Shown piece by piece: positions 59,779 to 64,000 of a stretch of DNA of 64,000 nt (position 1 is the first letter of the stretch; every line of letters begins with the position of its first letter). A program made the translations under genes and the position numbers. The stretch spans positions 1 through 64,000 of the forward strand of contig DATMRF010000045.1 in the NCBI GenBank assembly GCA_035566435.1, in the 5' to 3' direction. The notes beneath the pieces were generated by a model, which was given only the letters and a program-made list of their open reading frames with translations, was not told the origin of the DNA and made no database searches. The DNA is from DATMRF01 sp035566435. Its GTDB lineage: Bacteria > Verrucomicrobiota > Verrucomicrobiia > Limisphaerales > UBA8199.

Positions 59779-59805
59779 GGCGCGTTGAGGACAACGCGCC
59801 CTACC
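59779..59805 (+). repeat. Constant-loop hairpin (GAGGAC loop)
   Basis: GGCGCGTT, loop GAGGAC, AACGCGCC, then CTACC. It lies between convergent genes. Compared with 22291-22317 the loop and the CTACC flank are kept while the stem changes on both sides together. Confidence 0.65.
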
Positions 59806-59820
59806 TTAGTGCGGGCCGGT

Positions 59821-60483
59821 TCACTTTTGGGCGTAATAGACGAAGGCGGGGGGGAAATTCAGAAACGCGGGAACGGTTCGCAGTTTGGAGAAATTCGATT
59901 TGATTTTCTTGCGGTCCATCAAGGAGTACTGGAACTGGATGTACATTCCTCCTGGTGCCAGGGCGCGTTTGATGGCGCTGATGAGCGCGAGCACCAGTTC
60001 GCGGGGGAGGTTCCCCAGAGGGATTCCCGAAAAGATAAAGTCGGGAGGCGCACTGCCCTCGCGGCGCCTGCGGGCGAGCAGGTGTTCAGCGGAGTCGCAA
60101 ATGACCTCCACTCGGCCGCTCAGGGCGGATGCGGCAAGGTTATATTCCAGGTCGCGAGCCAGGCCGGGATTAATTTCGCAGGCGATAATGCTGGCGTGCG
60201 GGCAGCGAGCCGCCAGACGCCGGGTGACGGCGCCTGTGCCGGCGCCCAGCTCGATGATTTGGCCGGAGTACGATGGCGGAACCGGGGCGAGCATTTGGCC
60301 AATAAGGAACCGTTGGGAAGGGACGACGGAGCCGGTCTGGGTGCGATGGAGGAGGCCGGCCAAAAGGAACCGCCAATAGATGGCCAAGGTCTTCGACAGC
60401 CCGATTCTCCCGGACACCGAATCCGGGGGGAGCGGATCATCAAACAAGCGCGGCCAGGTTTCTTTGCCAAATTCAGCTTTCAT
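59821..60483 (-). CDS. Class I SAM-dependent methyltransferase (phospholipid N-methyltransferase-like)
   Basis: A 220-residue enzyme. SAM motif I is IIELGAGTGAVTRRLAA, the acidic motif II is IIACEINPGLARDL, and FSGIPLGNLP is the catalytic-loop equivalent. The N-terminal VVPSQRFLIGQML is typical of PmtA/rRNA-dimethylase-like proteins. PmtA relatives methylate phosphatidylethanolamine. The substrate here is inferred only from this resemblance. The gene follows glmM in the same direction. Confidence 0.85.
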   Translation of the reverse strand: MKAEFGKETWPRLFDDPLPPDSVSGRIGLSKTLAIYWRFLLAGLLHRTQTGSVVPSQRFLIGQMLAPVPPSYSGQIIELGAGTGAVTRRLAARCPHASIIACEINPGLARDLEYNLAASALSGRVEVICDSAEHLLARRRREGSAPPDFIFSGIPLGNLPRELVLALISAIKRALAPGGMYIQFQYSLMDRKKIKSNFSKLRTVPAFLNFPPAFVYYAQK

Positions 60484-60551
60484 GTTTATTGGAACAAGGT
60501 TTCAGTTAACGGCCTGTGTTCGAGCATGCGGTCGCGCGGGTAACCGGGGCG

Positions 60552-61934
60552 TCAGGCACCCACCTGCCGTTTGACCGCTTCGGAAATCTTTTGTGACCAT
60601 TTTTCAAGGGCTGCGGCTTCGCGCCCTTCCAACAACAGCCGAGCTTTAGGTTCGGTGCCAGAGTAGCGCAGGAGCACCCGGCCACCCTGCCCTTTCAATT
60701 CCGACTCCGCCTCAGCCACCAGCTTCGGCACGAGTTCGAGCTCTTCGAAGGGCCGTTTTTCCCTAACGAGAATATTAGTAATGACTTGAGGGAAGCGAGT
60801 CCAGCATTTAGCCAACCGCGAAAGTGGCGCGCCCTTGGTTTTCATGATCCGCAGGATCTGCAAGGCGGCGACGAGGCCATCGCCGGTAGTGCCGAAGTCG
60901 CGAAAGATCAAGTGGCCGCTCTGCTCGCCGCCGAGATTGAAACCGTGGCGCAGCATTTCATCAATGACGTTCCTGTCGCCCACAGGGGTGCGGACCACGC
61001 GCCCGCCGGCGGACTGGAGCGCCGCATCGAGCCCGGCATTGCTCATAATGGTGGCCGTTAGGGTTTTCTGGCTCAGTGTCCCCTGCTCGAGGAGGTCCAG
61101 TCCGGCAATCGCCATGATGTCGTCGCCGTCGATCAGTTGTCCGTGCTCGTCGCACAGCAGCACGCGGTCGGCGTCACCGTCGTGAGCGATGCCGGCGTCA
61201 GCGCGGTACTCCCAGATTTTCTGGCACAGGACGCCGGGGTGCATCGAACCGCAGTCCTTGTTGATGTTCTTGCCGTCGGGCTGGTTGCCGAAGGTGATGA
61301 CATCGGCGCCCAGCTCGCGGAGGACGCAGGGCGTGGATTTGTAAGCGGCGCCGTGGGCGCAATCCACCACGATGCGCATGCCTTCGAGAGTGAGGCCGCG
61401 AGGAAAGGAGGCCTTGGCATGCTCGATGTAGCGGCCGAGCGCGTCATCGATGCGGACCGCCTTGCCGATCTCGTCGGCAGTTGGGCGGATGTTTTCGATG
61501 CCGCCGCTAAACACCAGGCTCTCGATTTCGTATTCGATCTTGTCATCGAGTTTGTAGCCGTCGGCGCGGAAGAATTTGATGCCGTTATCGTCATAGGGGT
61601 TATGGGAAGCGGTGATGACGATGCCGGCGTCAGCCCGCAAGCTGCGGGTGACGTAAGCGACTCCGGGGGTGGGCAAGGGGCCGATGAACAGCACGTCCAC
61701 ACCCATAGAAAGGATGCCGGAGGAGATGGCATTCTCGAGCATGTACCCGGAAAGGCGCGTGTCCTTGCCGAGCACAATTTTGTGCCGGCCACGGCTGCGG
61801 GCCTGGGTTTCGAGGTTCTTGAACACGTGGCCGGCGGCGCGGCCGAGCTTGAGGGCGGTCTCGGCGGTAACGGGCTCGATGTTAGCAGTGCCACGAACAC
61901 CGTCCGTGCCAAAGATTTTTTTAGGGGCGGCCAT
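60552..61934 (-). CDS. glmM: Phosphoglucosamine mutase
   Basis: A 460-residue enzyme that interconverts glucosamine-6- and glucosamine-1-phosphate for peptidoglycan precursor synthesis. KKIFGTDGVRG is the N-terminal signature. The catalytic phosphoserine is Ser110 in VITASHNPYDDNG, and the metal loop is HDGDADRVLL. Start chosen at ATG 61934 (MAAPKKIF); an upstream in-frame ATG would translate the minisatellite repeat. It stands at the end of the folP-cdaA-ybbR-glmM order seen in many bacteria, where GlmM interacts with and inhibits CdaA. Confidence 0.97.
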   Translation of the reverse strand: MAAPKKIFGTDGVRGTANIEPVTAETALKLGRAAGHVFKNLETQARSRGRHKIVLGKDTRLSGYMLENAISSGILSMGVDVLFIGPLPTPGVAYVTRSLRADAGIVITASHNPYDDNGIKFFRADGYKLDDKIEYEIESLVFSGGIENIRPTADEIGKAVRIDDALGRYIEHAKASFPRGLTLEGMRIVVDCAHGAAYKSTPCVLRELGADVITFGNQPDGKNINKDCGSMHPGVLCQKIWEYRADAGIAHDGDADRVLLCDEHGQLIDGDDIMAIAGLDLLEQGTLSQKTLTATIMSNAGLDAALQSAGGRVVRTPVGDRNVIDEMLRHGFNLGGEQSGHLIFRDFGTTGDGLVAALQILRIMKTKGAPLSRLAKCWTRFPQVITNILVREKRPFEELELVPKLVAEAESELKGQGGRVLLRYSGTEPKARLLLEGREAAALEKWSQKISEAVKRQVGA

Positions 61935-61950
61935 CTGGAGGAAGCGAGAG

Positions 61951-62490
61951 TTAGAGTGATGAGGTAGCGGAGTGTTGGAGTGTTGGAGCCTTGGAGTCTT
62001 GGAGTGATGGAGTATTGGACGGTTGGAGGGGTGGAGTCTCTGAATCCTGCAGAGAGGAGGTGTCACTTCGTGGGGGGAAGATGACCTGGACTTCCGGGGG
62101 ATCGACCTTCACGGGATTGACCCCAGAGGGTGTGGAGACCTCGACGCGTTTGCGCATATCATGAGCAGCCTCGATACCGGTCAGATCCACAAACACTCGG
62201 ATATCCCGGCTGTACAGGCTCTTAATCACCTTGGCTTCGCCTTCCACCGTCACCTCGACTTCCTTGGGATTGATCCTGGCGTTGCGAGAGTCCTGGGCGA
62301 AGGAGACGACCAGCACCGGGAGATTCGAGAACGTGCGGATGTCGGTCCTCCCCAACGGCAGGGAAACCACCGGCGAGACCTGATTCTGGATCGCGATGTT
62401 GACGGTGAACCAGATTAGCGTGGCCAAGGCCAGAGAAAAGAGCTTCAGCCAGAAGTCTTTGAGAACCGCGTCTTTGAGCGAGCTGGTCAT
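61951..62490 (-). CDS. YbbR-like (CdaR) regulator of diadenylate cyclase
   Basis: A 179-residue protein. One N-terminal membrane anchor (about residues 14-33, LKLFSLALATLIWFTVNIA) is followed by a single YbbR domain (about 45-140). The last 35 residues (SLQDSETPPLQPSNTPSLQD and so on) are low-complexity and come from a 9-bp DNA minisatellite. It overlaps cdaA by 4 nt (ATGA). CdaR proteins bind CdaA from outside the membrane and tune c-di-AMP synthesis; most have several YbbR domains, whereas this one has a single domain. Confidence 0.85.
   Translation of the reverse strand: MTSSLKDAVLKDFWLKLFSLALATLIWFTVNIAIQNQVSPVVSLPLGRTDIRTFSNLPVLVVSFAQDSRNARINPKEVEVTVEGEAKVIKSLYSRDIRVFVDLTGIEAAHDMRKRVEVSTPSGVNPVKVDPPEVQVIFPPRSDTSSLQDSETPPLQPSNTPSLQDSKAPTLQHSATSSL
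61962..62043. repeat. Roughly 9-bp minisatellite (TTGGAGTGT-type) at the 3' end of ybbR
   Basis: Nine-base units TTGGAGTGT, TTGGAGCC, TTGGAGTCT, TTGGAGTGA, TGGAGTATT, TTGGAGGGG run head to tail. A length divisible by three keeps the ybbR frame open. Similar ATCACTCC text appears near 26636-26650. Confidence 0.75.
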
Positions 62491-63404
62491 TTCGCGACAC
62501 TAGTGGAAGTAGCCGTCGGGGCTGATGGCGCCTCGGTGACAGGAGCGGCTGCCGGAAGGGCCGGGGTGTCAGTCTTGGTTGTGACGAGCGGGGCAGCAGC
62601 GACTGCAGCCCGGGTCCAGAAGCGCATCCAGCCCGGCCAGTTGCGCGAGCGCGAGGAGGGAGTCACCAGGACTGAGGTCAGGAAAGCGCGCAGTTCCTCG
62701 AGCGTGACACCGCGCACCAGTTGCCCTTTATAGGCGTAGGAGATGGCGCCAGTTTCTTCGGAGACCACCACGACGACTGCGTCGGTCTCCTCGCTCAGCC
62801 CGAGGGCGGCGCGATGGCGAGTGCCCAGCGACTTATTTAAGTCCTGGCGCTGGGTCAGGGGAAAAATGCAGGCGGCATAAGCGATGCGGTCGCCTTTGAG
62901 GATGACGCCGCCGTCGTGGATGGCATTGTTGGGGAAGAAGATGGTTTCCAGCATCTCCGGGGTGGCCTCGCAATCGACGACGATGCCTGATTCGACGGCT
63001 TCGGGAAGGTGGATGGATTGTTCGATGGCGATGAGGGCGCCGATGCGCACGTCGGCCAGGCGCTCGACGGTCTGGATAATGATCTCTATGTTCTCGCGCT
63101 GCTCATGGGCGGTGGCAAACAGCGGCAGGTTGCCGAGCTCGGCGAGCATGCGGCGGAGTTCCGGTTGAAAGATCACCAGCACAGCCAGGATAAAGAATGC
63201 GGAGAAAGCGCCGAGCAGGTATTGCAGCACTTTTAGTTTGAGCAGGAAACTGACCAGCACGAACGCCAGCAACACAACCATGAAACCAGTCACCACCGGC
63301 GCCCCGCGGGTGCCGCGGATGAACCGCAAGGCGTAGTAGATGCCCACCGCGAGGATCATAATCTCCACGAGGGGTCGCCAGCCAGTTTGTATGAGCTGCC
63401 ACAT
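62487..63404 (-). CDS. cdaA: Diadenylate cyclase CdaA (c-di-AMP synthase)
   Basis: A 305-residue membrane protein. Three N-terminal membrane helices (about residues 10-90) precede a DAC domain with IGALIAIEQSIHL, FFPNNAIHDGGVIL and GTRHRAALGLSEETDA. The RHR motif is intact, while the usual DGA motif reads DGG here. A Pro/Ala/Thr-rich tail of about 50 residues follows. It makes c-di-AMP from two ATP. It overlaps ybbR by 4 nt and touches folP (TAATG), so the cluster is one operon. Confidence 0.95.
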   Translation of the reverse strand: MWQLIQTGWRPLVEIMILAVGIYYALRFIRGTRGAPVVTGFMVVLLAFVLVSFLLKLKVLQYLLGAFSAFFILAVLVIFQPELRRMLAELGNLPLFATAHEQRENIEIIIQTVERLADVRIGALIAIEQSIHLPEAVESGIVVDCEATPEMLETIFFPNNAIHDGGVILKGDRIAYAACIFPLTQRQDLNKSLGTRHRAALGLSEETDAVVVVVSEETGAISYAYKGQLVRGVTLEELRAFLTSVLVTPSSRSRNWPGWMRFWTRAAVAAAPLVTTKTDTPALPAAAPVTEAPSAPTATSTSVAK

Positions 63405-64000
63405 TACTCTTTTGTATTTGCCAGTACCGCTTCGGTCATGCGGAGTGCCTGCACGGTTTCCACAACATCATGCGCGCGGACCATCTGGGCGCCCGATGCC
63501 ACCGCCAGCACGGTGCAGGCCAGGGCCGCCGGCAGCCGCCCGATTGGCGGCGCACCCGAGACTTGCTGAAGAAACGACTTCCGAGAGACGCCCAACAGCA
63601 AGGGGCGGGCCAAACCTGCAAACTGGCGCATGGCCCCGAGCAGCAGCAAATTATGCTCGACCGTCTTTCCAAAGCCAATCCCTGGGTCCAGTATAATTTG
63701 CTCGGGGCCTACTCCGCAACCGCTCAATTTGTGCAGGCGGTCCAGAAAGAATTCCCGAACCTCGGCCACCACATCGCGATAGACCGGCTGAAGCTGCATC
63801 GTCTGCGGTGTTCCCTGCATGTGCACGCAGACGTAGCCGGCCTGGGTTTCAGCCACCAGGCGCCACATGGCCGGGTCCGTGCGGTTGGCGCCGACGTCAT
63901 TGACGATGCTGGCGCCTGCCTGCAGGGCGGCGTGAGCGACCCCAACTTTCATCGTGTCGATCGAAATGGGAACCTTGAGTTTGCGGGCAAGCTCTTCGAT
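63404..64000 (-). CDS. folP: Dihydropteroate synthase (5' part beyond window edge)
   Basis: The C-terminal 198 residues of FolP; the frame stays open through 64000, so the start lies outside. Motifs are VPISIDTMKVGVA, GASIVNDVGANR, VCVHMQGTPQTM, ILDPGIGFGKTVEHN, LLLGVSRKSFL and MVRAHDVVETV, all conserved pterin and pABA site elements. It condenses pABA with dihydropterin diphosphate in folate synthesis. Its stop codon shares one base with the cdaA start. Confidence 0.96.
   Translation of the reverse strand: MEELARKLKVPISIDTMKVGVAHAALQAGASIVNDVGANRTDPAMWRLVAETQAGYVCVHMQGTPQTMQLQPVYRDVVAEVREFFLDRLHKLSGCGVGPEQIILDPGIGFGKTVEHNLLLLGAMRQFAGLARPLLLGVSRKSFLQQVSGAPPIGRLPAALACTVLAVASGAQMVRAHDVVETVQALRMTEAVLANTKE

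Noticed and set aside
61935..62066. glmM start 44 codons upstream
   Set aside because: The added residues are encoded by the minisatellite, and GlmM proteins begin close to the KKIFGTDGVRG motif.

Overview
The window reads as a chromosomal segment of a high-GC, free-living Gram-negative bacterium of the PVC group. It is most likely a Verrucomicrobiota member close to Pedosphaera/Limisphaerales. Signs of this are a TonB/ExbBD locus with a large TonB-dependent receptor, an H-X-DG-like pseudopilin, secreted beta-sandwich proteins ending in a '...RFYR' type C-terminal domain, a PP2C-kinase fusion, GH171/GH172/sulfatase enzymes, and many dispersed palindromic repeats. The taxonomic call is an inference from gene content and style, not from a marker-gene alignment.

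Layout. 1-1531: no intact gene; a RAYT (REP-associated transposase) C-terminal remnant and a candidate sigma-54 promoter. 1532-4190: nitrogen operon (amt, a small membrane protein, glnK) closed by a terminator. 4221-8129: Na+/H+ antiporter-like permease, then an orphan KdpD-like/KdpE-like two-component pair. 8317-13889 (minus): PP2C-Ser/Thr kinase fusion, glnA and an amino-acid permease, the last with a second sigma-54-like promoter. 14382-14572: nested palindromic repeat. 14899-21093: pirin, TonB-dependent receptor, tonB-exbB-exbD. 21205-24925: four-helix-bundle protein with inverted repeats on both sides, coiled-coil protein, thioesterase, GH172 enzyme, zinc-ribbon protein. 25239-26325: a tRNA-Lys gene in a remarkable array of tRNA fragments and GIY-YIG nuclease ORFs (90-bp and 338-bp tandem repeats). 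27186-35843: secreted protein, NamZ-like GH171, PH-like protein, MFS exporter, infA, sulfatase, SMUG1-type uracil-DNA glycosylase. 35886-39206: site-2 protease and a cobalt ECF transporter (cbiM-cbiQ-cbiO). 39308-49090: small zinc protein, GH42-like protein, LysR regulator divergent from a complete RND efflux operon. 49256-52059: Tat-exported TIM-barrel protein and Tat-exported ferritin-like protein. 52463-57190: sugar isomerase, deoC, and a trypsin-like protease followed by a paralogue that has lost its catalytic triad. 57380-59738: a cobalamin riboswitch followed by a secreted beta-sandwich protein and a pseudopilin. 59821-64000 (minus): methyltransferase, then folP-cdaA-ybbR-glmM, the c-di-AMP/cell-wall cluster, with folP running off the window edge.

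Functional themes. Nitrogen assimilation (Amt, PII, GS, permease) appears to share sigma-54-type promoters and the classical modification sites (PII Tyr51, GS Tyr401). Cobalt/cobalamin appears twice: an ECF cobalt importer without a visible riboswitch, and a B12 riboswitch in front of surface genes not normally linked to B12. The two strongest leads for something undescribed are that riboswitch-secreted protein-pseudopilin unit and the tRNA-Lys/GIY-YIG tandem array. A family of hairpins with a constant GAGGAC-type loop but compensating stem changes is scattered through the intergenic spaces and fits REP-like elements. No CRISPR array, rRNA, prophage or integrase was seen.
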